Shown: positions 40,836 through 49,737 of the stretch, piece by piece | Numbering within the stretch: the stretch's first letter is position 1 | Layout: each line of letters begins with the position of its first letter | Source of the DNA: Isochrysis galbana | Lineage: Eukaryota > Haptophyta > Isochrysidales > Isochrysidaceae | DNA length: 64,000 nucleotides | Assembly (NCBI GenBank): GCA_018136815.1 | Contig: CM030934.1 | Location: 559,479 to 623,478, forward strand | Reading direction: 5' to 3' | Translations under genes and position numbers: made by a program | The notes under the pieces: model-generated | The model's database searches: none | What the model saw: the letters and a program-made list of their open reading frames with translations, nothing else | What the model was told of the DNA's origin: nothing

Positions 40836-41786
40836 GCACAAGGTCAACAACCCGACGCACGCCGCCTTCCGATTCGCCTTCCGCGACGAAGGCAGGGCGT
40901 GGACCACCTCTCTCTGCCTCGCGGACACGGACAGCGACGGGCAGAGCAACGGGATGGAGCTGGGGGACCCCTGCTGCGTGTGGAGCGTCGGTGTGGACGA
41001 GGGCGAGCTGCTCGGCTTCTCTACCGACGACATCTCGCTCGCGGGGGACGAGTCGTCGAGGACCTCGAGGAGCATGCCTGTCTGCGCGCCGCCGCCGCTC
41101 GCGGTGGGTACGACCCCTCTCTCGGCCCCTTCCTCCCCCGTGTCCTCGCCCCCTATCTCCGCGCCCTCGCCCCGTTCCTCCCCCGCGTCCTCGCCCCCTT
41201 CCTCCGCGTCCCCGCCCACCCTGCCGCTGCTCGCCCACGGTGTGCTCATGTCCGTCGCGTGGGGCGTGCTCCTCCCCTCGGGCGCCTTTTTCTCGCTCGC
41301 TTGGCGCTCCCGGCTCACCGGCGGCCGCTGGCTCCGTGTGCATCGCGTGGTGCAGGTGTGTTTCTCCCTCCTCGCCCCCCCCCCATCGGCCCTCCCTCCC
41401 ACGAAACAAGGCACCCCCCCCCGCTCTCGCAGGGAAGCGGGCTTGCGGTGGCCGCCGCCGGCGTCGCGCTCGCCGTCGCGTGGGTGCCCCGAGGGCGCCA
41501 CTTCTCGCACCCCCATCACACGCTCGGGATCGTCGCCTTCGCCCTCGCCCTGCTGCAGCCGCTCAACGCGCTCGTGCGCGGCACGCCCGGCGCCCGCACC
41601 GCACGCCGCGCCGTGTGGCGGGTCACGCACAAGGGGACGGGCTACGCCGTGCTCGGCGTGGGCGTCTACCAGGCCCTCTCGGGGCGCGCCCTCATGCCGA
41701 GCCAAGGCGACGCCGTTCTCGTCGCGTACGGGGTGCTCCTGGGCCTCTCCTTGGGGGTGCTCGCGGGGGGGCTCATGGTAGGGTGA
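40836..41786 (+). CDS. Temptin-cytochrome b561 membrane protein, 5' end missing
   Basis: Two exons are visible: 40836-41355 and 41433-41786 (donor CAG/GTGTGT, acceptor CTCGCAG, in frame), 290 residues. The first exon opens right after an AG with HKVNNPTHAAFR, then AFRDEGRAWTTSLCLADTDSDGQSNG and MELGDPCCVW, the Cys-rich temptin signature. A Ser/Pro hinge follows, then a b561 core with four candidate haem His (LLAHGVLM, RVHRVVQ, HPHHTLG, THKGTG) in hydrophobic helices. A role in transmembrane electron transfer is likely. The upstream exons with the signal peptide were not found; a LINE fragment lies immediately upstream, so either it sits in the preceding intron or the gene has lost its start. 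It is paralogous in core to the gene at 7964-10354 but with a different ectodomain. Confidence 0.75.
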   Translation, partial: AQGQQPDARRLPIRLPRRRQGVDHLSLPRGHGQRRAEQRDGAGGPLLRVERRCGRGRAARLLYRRHLARGGRVVEDLEEHACLRAAAARGGYDPSLGPFLPRVLAPYLRALAPFLPRVLAPFLRVPAHPAAARPRCAHVRRVGRAPPLGRLFLARLALPAHRRPLAPCASRGAGVFLPPRPPPIGPPSHETRHPPPLSQGSGLAVAAAGVALAVAWVPRGRHFSHPHHTLGIVAFALALLQPLNALVRGTPGARTARRAVWRVTHKGTGYAVLGVGVYQALSGRALMPSQGDAVLVAYGVLLGLSLGVLAGGLMVG

Positions 41787-41852
41787 GAGTCCCCACGGGA
41801 GGGGATTTTTTTTGTACCGGCGCATCGCGTATTTGGAAACGAGGGGTACCAA

Positions 41853-42038
41853 ATGAAGGCAAACGACCTGATGGTTCTCGCCCCCCATGAGGGGAGTCGA
41901 GAGAGTGGGGGGGGCGCGAGGCCCCCCTCCATGGCGACCAATCATAAGATTAGTCTTGAGGAATTGCTGAAAGATTGGGAGTCACACGTGCTACCTTGGG
42001 ACCTAGAGATGATAGTGGAGGAGCCCGATGACGAGTGA
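41853..42038 (+). CDS. Small hypothetical ORF with acidic end
   Basis: 61 codons from the ATG at 41853. The second half (HKISLEELLKDWESHVLPWDLEMIVEEPDDE in part) looks like a genuine acidic helical protein end. The first half lies in a G-rich and C-rich stretch resembling 39395-39445. No family was recognised; it may be a piece of a mobile-element protein. Confidence 0.25.
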   Translation: MKANDLMVLAPHEGSRESGGGARPPSMATNHKISLEELLKDWESHVLPWDLEMIVEEPDDE

Positions 42039-42074
42039 TATGTTGATGTTATATGTCGTAAGCGTACACTACCT

Positions 42075-42205
42075 TACAATCATTATAACATTTCAATACC
42101 CTTATAATACTAACCTGAAATTGAACCTGATATCAGGCTGATATCAAGCTGACATCAGGTATAAGGCCGGCGAGCCCTTACGACCTGATACCTGACGTCC
42201 CATCC
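42075..42205. repeat. Dispersed palindrome-rich repeat, copy 2
   Basis: Contains CCTGATATCAGG, CTGATATCAAG, CTGACATCAGG and CCTGACGTCC, with an AT-rich side. It is the inverted counterpart of 3637-3750. Confidence 0.45.
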
Positions 42206-42335
42206 GGGAGGGGAACGGGGGAGTGGCAAGAAATAACAAGAAAGGGAAAGGGAGGGTAGTTAGGAGTTAGGAGTAGCACTAGCACTAGCGACCTGCCTCA
42301 CGCCGTGCATGTAGCAGCTAGTTTTTTAAGATTTT

Positions 42336-42415
42336 TTTTGAAACACGGCAAAACACGGCTGTGTTTGACCTCGGTAGAAACACGGTGAAAACGTGTTTCC
42401 CAACTCCCTACTAGA
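42336..42415. repeat. AAACACGG cluster, related to 14659-14760
   Basis: AAACACGG units, CTGTGTTTG and AAACGTGTTTCCCA in the same order as the AAATACGG cluster at 14.7 kb. The 42206-42586 interval otherwise holds no gene. Confidence 0.5.
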
Positions 42416-42586
42416 CTCCGTTGCCGTGTTGCCGTCGAAGGGTTACGGTCCCGCAGCACTAAGGTTATACTAACACAACAATAAAACTCTGACGTTCATC
42501 CTCTTCAAACTCTCCTTCCCCCACGCCCTCCCCGCCCCCCTTCGTCTCCCCGCCCCACCCTCACCCCTACCTCCGCGTGCTATTGT

Positions 42587-45584
42587 ATGCAACCCTCCCA
42601 CCCCTCGCTTCATTCCCCTCTCTCTCCTCCCCCCCGGGCGTCGCACAGCAGCGGTACAAAGGGCACTGCGCTGCCGCCAACGTCGGCTGGCTACGCCTTC
42701 CAATCCTCCTATTCCGAGCTGCAGGCCGTTGCTGCCGCGGAGGAGCGCTGGAGCGGCTATGCGGGTGTACGGAGTACTGGCAGAGCCACACTGCCGTGCG
42801 GGTCGAGCCGCCCGCAGAGGGAGAGGGCTGAGATCGAGGCTGCCCGTGAGAGAGAGCAGGAGCGCAGGCGCGTCGAGCGCGCGAGAGAGCGAGTCGAGCA
42901 GATGCTCGCCGACCGACTCGCGCAACCCGGCTTCGTGCAGCCGCTGGATGGGATGAGAACACGAGGGCCGCCGCTCCAACTGGCGGCAGACGCGATTGTG
43001 AGGGCGCATCGGACGGGCCGTGGTCGCGTGCGGCACTCGATCACACGTGCCGCTGCAGCACGCGCAGTGACATCATCCCGCCTTGCCCAGGCTCCTTCTC
43101 CAAAGCAACACTCAGGCGCTCTTTCCTCGTGGCCACATAGCCGGCCAGCCGATGGGCACCCACGCCAGACGCGGGTCGCTCGAGCGCATCCATCCGCTGC
43201 GCTTGCAGAGGAATGGCGCAGTGCGCACGAGACGGACTCGAAGGCCTTCGGGTGGAATGCCGTCGACTCGCATGCTCCCATGATGTGCGTCTTCCTAGAC
43301 GCACTCGCCACGGAGCTTGCAGCCAGCGAATCCTCTGAGGCGTCTCTTGCCGCCGAGATTTTTGCACTCAGACTTGAGGTGGATGCCTCCTTGATGAGGG
43401 AGTCCAGATTGCGCGCAGCCCTCGACGCACAGTCGGTGGAGCTCGCAGCTTCCCTTGCTGCTGAAGCCGATCTGCGAGCGACGATGGGGCGGCAAGGTGA
43501 CCTGGCCGGTGAGCCAGAGCAGGATGTCGAGGTCTTGCGGCATCAGGCTGGCGAGGCAAGCGCCCTGCGAACATGCCTTACCAAGGCAGAGCACGCCGCT
43601 GCGGCCGCCGAGGGCGCACGGGATCAGCTAGCCAAGCAGCTTGCGGAGTTGGCCGCGCAGTTGAACGATGCCACGGTGCGTATTGCTGAGGAGTCGGCGG
43701 CGAAGCACCGGTTGCATGATGAGCTGCAGCGTCTGAGACGAAGCGCGGCCGCTGAGCGCGAGGCGGCTGCTGCTTCGGCAGCGGATGCAGCTCGTCGGTT
43801 GCAGAAAGTGGAGAGTGGGTACAGGACGCGTCTAGCGGCGGTACGACATGCAAACGCGCAGTCGCGAGAGCGAGAGCGGACGGCACGAGCATCAGCGGTA
43901 CGCAAAGAGAAGGCACACTACCACACGGAGGCAGCTGTCACACTGCTGGCGGACGAGCACGTCGCCACATACAGGGAATTAGAGGTGCGAAGGGGCCATC
44001 CCATTCAGATTTTGTGGACGGGGATGGTTAGACTCTGGGACGGGACTGGGCTCACATGCGCTAGGCGGCGCAGGTGCTCAGGCGGCACAGGTGCTCATGC
44101 GGTTGTGCAAGGCATGCGTGCTCTTCCGGCTGCCGAGCACTTTTAGCGGTGGATGATGAGACCCGTTTAGATATCGTCCGACTATTGGCTCCGCCACAGT
44201 GACGATTACAAAATGTAGGGTAAAATCTGAACGCATCGCTGTGGGCAGGATGGGCCGGTTTGCTAGACGATTGCGCGATGCAGCTCCATCACTTGGGAGG
44301 AGGTGGGGCTCATGGGATGGGCGGTTGGCATCTCCCACCACTTGTAAGTGGGCTGAACTCCACTGGTCGTCTGGCATGTTGCAACATTCTGGAATCAAAT
44401 CGATCGTACTCCCCCGAGAATGCCTAAACGCCACTGATTGTCTGGCATCTCGCAATTCCCACCCCTCCCCGCCGAGAATGGCTGCTTTTCCACTCGTTTT
44501 CGCTTAGATGCACAGAGCGCGTCTGAACCCCTCATGGTTCGCATGGTTGACTACCCTCCAATATCGTACATTCCTATCGCTCGCTCAGGCGACTCAAGCT
44601 TCACTTTCCGAGCTCCAGGCCGCGCACTCCTGCATAGTTGACGCCGCCGAGTTTGCAGCGCAGAAGATCACGCTCTTGGACGCCCTACTGGTCGCCGCGC
44701 GAGTTAGTATCGATAGCCTCCACTCCGAGCTCGCTCATGTCGACGCTCACGAGATTCCAACCGTCGCCTTGGCGATGACTCGAGCCTGCCCCTGCAAGGT
44801 GGATGTGTCTTGCCAATCTTCTCCTGGCGCCGCAGCGTTCGCCATCGTGCAAGACGCAAGCCATTCCGCCGAGCCGGCCGCGTTCGAGGAACCTACTGCG
44901 TCGGATGCGCTGAAGCACAACACAGATGTCGTCCCGCGGCTCTCCTCGTCCGAGGCCTCGGCGATAGACGTGTCGGCCACCGGAGACTGTGGAAGGCATA
45001 GCATTGGTAGCTACACGGGGAGCAATCACAGGGCAAGCAGGGGCAGCGGACCAACAGACCCTTCTCAGAGGAGCGCTGAGAGGATTGTCGGCCAAAGAGG
45101 CTTCAATGCTCTGAGCGTGCACGTGCCAACCCACTCTCCGCGCAGCGCTCAGTCGCATAGCTTTCCGGGATCGCATATCGACTCGCCCATCGAATGCCTG
45201 CAGTCCTCAGTGGACCCCCCCCCGGCCGATGCTACGATGCCACCGTTCGACGAACGTGTATCAACAAGCGCCGGCTCGGATATTTCGCCGACGGGGAAGG
45301 CGGATGTGCCCGAACAATCGCCAGCGATTTCCACCCATGCCGTTCGAGACACCACGATGACTGTCACGTCTCCGGGTTTTGTGGGCACGGAAAAACATGA
45401 ACCTCGGTCGCCCGATCTCGTCATCTCACCCGCTGCACGACGCCTTTCTGGCCTCCTTGCCCCGCGGGGTGGCTTGCTTGCGATGGCATGGGAGGAGCAC
45501 ATGTCTCCCGGGGCATCTCGCCATGAGCATGGCGAAGCCAATAGGAGAGAGTCGCCCTCGTGCGAAGCAGACCTCGAAGCATGA
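42587..45584 (+). CDS. Large coiled-coil protein, 2 exons, function unknown
   Basis: Exon 1 is 42587-43984 (ATG at 42587) and exon 2 is 44589-45584. The 604-bp intron (GAG/GTGCGA, CTCAG) joins in frame to 797 residues. Residues about 85-115 are a charged helix (ERAEIEAAREREQERRRVER and on). Residues about 245-465 form a long Ala/Glu/Leu/Arg coiled coil (ALATELAASESSEASLAAEI, LAKQLAELAAQLNDATVRIA). It continues briefly across the splice (SLSELQAAHSCIVDAAEFAAQK), and this continuity supports the intron. The last 250 residues are Ser/Pro-rich and disordered. A structural, centrosomal or motor-adaptor role is possible, but nothing specific can be read. An ORF across the intron start gives a false C-terminus. 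Confidence 0.65.
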
Positions 45585-46104
45585 ATTCCGTAGCGGCCGC
45601 TCGTCACTAGCAGTATAGCCGCGTGACATCTTTTGGTCGGCTTGAAGCCGTCTTGCCTTGGTATCGAGGCACGATGCCTCGTTACTCTTGTATTTCCTCG
45701 AACGACTTTCGCCCTAGCTCGAAACTACCCTCTGTCTCGTCTTATTCTTGATCCTCCGGTGCTACTCTCTACGCCAGTGTCCTGCCTACAACAACACACC
45801 GTGGCTGCGAAGAGTGCGCTCCTTTTCCTCGGCGCTTGTGTCGGCACACGCCCTCCCCTTTCTTGCCGGACGGCGGGCTCTCCTCAGCTCGCCTATTTTC
45901 TCTTTGCTTTTCTACGTGCGGAACACCCGATCTCACTGAACTTCTTTTCTTCTTCTTTGATCTCGCTGCTTCCGTGAGTGAGTACCTCGAGTGCCACTGC
46001 TAGTACGAGTCCGGGTGTCCTTGCTACCCGTTGCATGATTCATTTTGCCGGTCCGTTGCACGCTGGCGTCGCGATAAGCGTCGTGTTGTGCCCTATTGCT
46101 GGGG
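45585..46104. other. No gene seen
   Basis: 3' flank of the coiled-coil gene, pyrimidine-rich from 45680 to 45970. No repeat or RNA was recognised. Confidence 0.4.
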
Positions 46105-46998
46105 AAAACAAAGTATTTGAAGATTCTGCGCTAACACCTACTACTTAAGGTGGTTCTAAAGAGTAAAACTGGACGCCGCCGGCCCACCGGCCGGCCACCC
46201 CCCGCGCCCCCCCCCCTTCCCTACCTGCCTCGAGACTCACCATGGCATTGTTTGGCATGGCGGCGAGAGTTTGGTGACCCGTGGGGGCTGGCGCTGCAAG
46301 CAGAGCTCCGATCCTCTGCGCCCGACGCGGCCTCGCCCGGGCTGCCAGCATCGCGCCGTGAGCCGATTGCGTGGGTGGAAGTGCGTGGACGCGGCAAGAA
46401 GAAGACGACCACACACCTCCTCTGTGCTGTGTGCTGACCGCGAGGAGCCCCAGAGGCCGGAGGTGGTTGAGGCAGTGGCTGCCGCCAGGAGCAGGAGGAC
46501 AGGGAGGAGGAGTGTGTGGTGCAGTGGCTGGAGGGGCTGCCTCTGGAGGCCGACGGTGAGCAGTGGGAGTGCTGGCTGGGGCACCCCTACGATGAAGCAA
46601 GGTTTGCACAAACCAAGTTCGGACCAAGCCCAAGCCGCGAACCGCGAAAACCTTGCTTCATCGTTGCATACCGGGGAGCTCTGATGCCCCTCACGCCCGC
46701 GGTCTTTGCAGGGCCTGCGGGGACATCTTCACCCGCGCCTTCACTTGCGTCTGCGCGCAACATCGGCCAGCGGCTCAGTGCATGGGCACATATTCCAAGT
46801 TGCTTTTTTTTTTTGAGGGCCAGCGGCCGCCAACGGCCAGCAGTCCCCAGCATTCGGGGACTTCGCCGCGCGTGGGGGGTGAGCGCTCCTTTTGAATTCG
46901 GTCTGTGGGCCTTGCGGGGGGTCACACACATGTGTGTTCAGCACTCAGCGCTCTTCTAGCAGTAGGTGTGTAGCCCTGAACCTTCAGATCTTTTTTTT
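46105..46998. mobile_element. Small element bounded by inverted E motifs
   Basis: The inverted E motif (46105-46143) and the direct E motif (46956-46998) face each other across 0.9 kb that contains a decayed copy of the accessory-type gene at 33.7 kb. This could be a non-autonomous derivative of the element that supplied the gene at 33.7 kb. No target duplication was identified. Confidence 0.4.
46150..46700 (+). pseudogene. Decayed relative of the accessory-type gene at 33660-34193
   Basis: Two frames carry recognisable pieces: REFGDPWGLALQAE and VRGRGKKKTTTHLLCAVC (46265-46437), then VVQWLEGLPLEADGEQWECWLGHPY (46516-46590). The order and spacing match the gene at 33.7 kb. The frame changes at least once between the two pieces (about 46437-46516), so the copy is presumably dead unless a short intron lies there. 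Confidence 0.55.
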
Positions 46999-47449
46999 CA
47001 GCACTCAGCGCTCGGTGCCGCTGTCGATGGCTCGCGCCGTGTGCCGCCTTGTTCGCCCAACGCACTCCAATACGCTCTCTCATCTACTGTTTGCCTGTTC
47101 GTCGCAAAAAATATGCGCAGCAAGTCAATCATTGAGAATAGGGCAGGGCTCACATTGTGTCCGCAACACACGAGCCGTGTTATTCGCCACCGCGTGTGTG
47201 CGAGAGCACATGCTTGGGCCCCAAGCGGGGGCCAACGACACCACGACGAACCAACGAGCAGCACAATAGACCCCCGGCGACGGGCGACATACGATGACAC
47301 AGCGGAACCGCTCAAGACTGACGCTGGTCGTACACGTATAAGTTGGTACGCGCTACCAATAGTGATCTTTCACGCGGGTGGCTCCATCATTTCCAGAAGT
47401 GCAGCGAACCGTGCCCACCTCTTCTACGTGCATTACGGTTCGCTCCAGT
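46999..47449. other. No gene seen
   Basis: Interval between the small element and the 3' end of the XAP5 gene. CAGCACTCAGCGCTC occurs at 46940 and again at about 46999. Nothing else was recognised. Confidence 0.35.
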
Positions 47450-48376
47450 TTACAACAGGGCGGTGTTTACTCCTTCACCATACGTCTCCGATCCGTGCAC
47501 CGTGTATGTATCCCACTTGCGTGCGGGATCGTAGACCTCGAATCGTGAATACGGGAACTTGTCCTTGTTCCGCTCATAGAGTCGCTTCTCAATTACCTTG
47601 CCTGCGTGCGACTCATCCTTCTCGACACGCGTGTCAAGGGGCCCTACGCGCACGTCGTCGTGCACGTCGAAGTTGAAAAGTGGCCCGCTCTTACCCCGGG
47701 CACGGTTGACGATGAGCTCGTAGAACGTCGTTGCGTGCGGCAGAATTAGGTCTTCCTTGACATACATGAGGTCTGCAGGCGACGTGTTGTGCAGCTGCTT
47801 GACTTGTTCGCGGCAGCGGTTGAGAAATTGAGCGACGGTGTATCCCTTCGGAATGTTTGTTGAGAAGCGGTGCCCCTTGCCGTCCCAATACGAATACGTC
47901 ACCTCAATCATCTCGGCACGTATCCGATCTTGCTCCTCCTTCCACTCTGCGGCGAGTGCCGCCTTCTTGGCAGCCTCTGCCTCCTCGCGCTCCCTGTCAG
48001 GGAGGAAGGCGGTGTTGACGCTAGGGTTCTTGCCGAGCTTGGCGCGTTTGTGGAGGAGTTGCGCCGCGCCCTCCCCTTCCCCTTCCTCCTCCTCCTCCTC
48101 TCCCGCAAATGAGAGCGTGCTCGAGGGCTTCTTCTTCTTCTTCTTCAGCTTCTTCTCTCCCCCGGCACCAGCGCCACGGGCTTCCGCCTCTGCCGCCTGC
48201 TCAAGCTGCTCACGCCGGCGGGTGAACTCTTCCTTGGTGACAAGTCCGACCGTGGCGCTCGAGAGCGCCGTGCCCACGTCCTCCTTCGCGTGCGCAAACG
48301 AAGGGGCGACGCCCTCGCTCCGCGCCGCCGCCTCCGACATCGCGCCTCGCTCGTCGCGTATGTATGAACCCTCCAT
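47450..48376 (-). CDS. XAP5: XAP5/FAM50 family nuclear protein
   Basis: Single exon, 308 residues, ATG at 48374-48376. XAP5 proteins (FAM50A in animals, XCT in Arabidopsis) are nuclear and act in spliceosome function and gene expression. The N-terminal half is charged coiled coil with a Lys tract (KKLKKKKKKP), an acidic tract (EEEEEEGEGEG) and a helical Ala/Glu stretch. The conserved XAP5 domain fills the C-terminal half: EVTYSYWDGKGHR, NIPKGYTVAQFLNRCREQ, ADLMYVKEDLILPHATTFYELI, SGPLFNFDVHDDVR, ESHAGKVIEKRLYERNKDKFPYSRFEVYDP and the final KWDTYTVHG. Length and order are normal. It is the clearest housekeeping gene in the window. Confidence 0.95.
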   Translation of the reverse strand: MEGSYIRDERGAMSEAAARSEGVAPSFAHAKEDVGTALSSATVGLVTKEEFTRRREQLEQAAEAEARGAGAGGEKKLKKKKKKPSSTLSFAGEEEEEEGEGEGAAQLLHKRAKLGKNPSVNTAFLPDREREEAEAAKKAALAAEWKEEQDRIRAEMIEVTYSYWDGKGHRFSTNIPKGYTVAQFLNRCREQVKQLHNTSPADLMYVKEDLILPHATTFYELIVNRARGKSGPLFNFDVHDDVRVGPLDTRVEKDESHAGKVIEKRLYERNKDKFPYSRFEVYDPARKWDTYTVHGSETYGEGVNTALL

Positions 48377-48529
48377 CTACTAGAGATGTATTCATACTCC
48401 TATTCCTATTCATGTCCCTCTTCATGTCCCGCCTAGGTAGCAGCACGGCTGAATAGACTCGTGCTGGGCGTGCTGTGCAGATTCCGTGAGAATCAGGTGC
48501 CCGCTGTCCGCCTGGCGTCTGTTCGAATA

Positions 48530-49138
48530 TGGCGGACGTGAGCGCACGTGCATTTGGGCACCGCGACGGCCGATTTCGACGCAGCTTGGGGGCGCGTCGC
48601 GCGCGATTGGCGTCGCTGGCTGGGCGGCACCTGGATATATGGGGCTTGGCGCGGGCCGGACACCGGGCTGAGGAACGAGAACGGTCTCGTAGCGCGCCCG
48701 GGCTCGGTTCGAAGTTGGGCTCTCCGGCCTCCGCCGGCGGACGTTAGCGCGCGTGCTTTCGGGCGCCGCGACGGCCGATTTCGACGCAGCTTGGGGGCGC
48801 GTCGCGCGCGATTGGCGTCGCTGGCTGGGCGGCACCTGGATATATGGGGCTTGGCGCGGGCCGGACACCGGGCTGAGGAACGAGAACGGTCTCGTAGCGC
48901 GCCCGGGCTCGGTTCGAAGTTGGGCTCTCCGGCCTCCGCCGGCGGACGTTAGCGCGCGTGCTTTCGGGCGCCGCGACGGCCGATTTCGACGCAGCTTGGG
49001 GGCGCGTCGCGCGCGATTGGCGTCGCTGGCTGGGTGGCACCTGGATATATGAGGCTTGGCGCGGGCCGGACACCGGGCTGAGGAACGAGAACGGTCTCGT
49101 AGCGCGCCCGGCGTCGTTTTGAACTCGGGCTCTCCGAG
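48530..49138. repeat. 205-bp tandem repeat, three copies
   Basis: The anchor GCGACGGCCGATTTCGACGC occurs at 48563, 48768 and 48973, exactly 205 bp apart. Copies 2 and 3 are nearly identical; copy 1 diverges at its left edge. The unit is not a multiple of three, so repeated open frames on both strands are by-products. The array lies upstream of the XAP5 start and ends at the repeat at 49155. Confidence 0.95.
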
Positions 49139-49154
49139 ATAGAGTATTTAGGCC

Positions 49155-49343
49155 TGTTTTGCCGTTTTTGGGTTACGCTTCGTTGTGGGGGCTCCCGGGG
49201 GGGGTCTGGGGCCCAAAGGGCACCGAATATGTGTTAGATAGGTGTTTTCCGGGGTTTCTACCGCTTTAATTTGGTGTATTTCCTCAATCCTGACTTTTTC
49301 ATTTTTACACCCTTAGAAGTTAAAATAGTGTTTGACCGCCCTA
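49155..49343. repeat. Dispersed repeat ending in TTTGACCGCCCTA, copy 2
   Basis: Counterpart of 7105-7310. It directly follows the 205-bp array. The 49344-49737 interval then holds AT-rich sequence (ATTGATATT repeats near 49365) and G/C homopolymers up to the XRN start; no gene. Confidence 0.5.
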
Positions 49344-49737
49344 ATATAATCGAGTAGATATTCGATATTGATATTATTAAATATTGATATTATTATATTG
49401 AACGAGATCGATTCAGAATCAATATACAAAGGCTTAGTACATTCGACGGCCCACTTTCGACGGAACGCGACCTACGAAGCGGCAGCCTCTATGAATTGAG
49501 CGATTGAGTACTTTCTATTCTAGACTACCTTAGGCACGGAGGAAACTCGAAGTGCTTAGCTCGTCCAAAGATATGAATTTACTACTATAATTATAAGTAA
49601 GGCGCGTGTGTGAATAAAGAAGGGGGGGAGGGGGGGGGGGGGGGGGGGGACGGCCGGAAGGCGCGACGACGCGCCCCCCCCCCCACCGCCTCTCCCTCCC
49701 GCCGCCGCCGCCGTCGCCGCCTCCCCCCCCCCCTCCC

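Noticed and set aside
40807-41409. 200-codon Gly/Arg/Glu-rich minus-strand frame
   Set aside because: Antisense shadow of the Ser/Pro hinge of the temptin-b561 gene.
40830-41945. N-terminal half of an apparent 830-codon LINE frame
   Set aside because: This part is antisense to the temptin-b561 exons and has no reverse transcriptase or endonuclease motif; only 39453-40830 is LINE.
46966-47676. 236-codon plus-strand frame
   Set aside because: Runs into the antisense of XAP5, His/Arg/Ser shadow composition, no motif.
48422-49073. Repeated protein-like frames over the 205-bp array
   Set aside because: The period is not a multiple of three, so frames shift between units and no repeat protein is possible.
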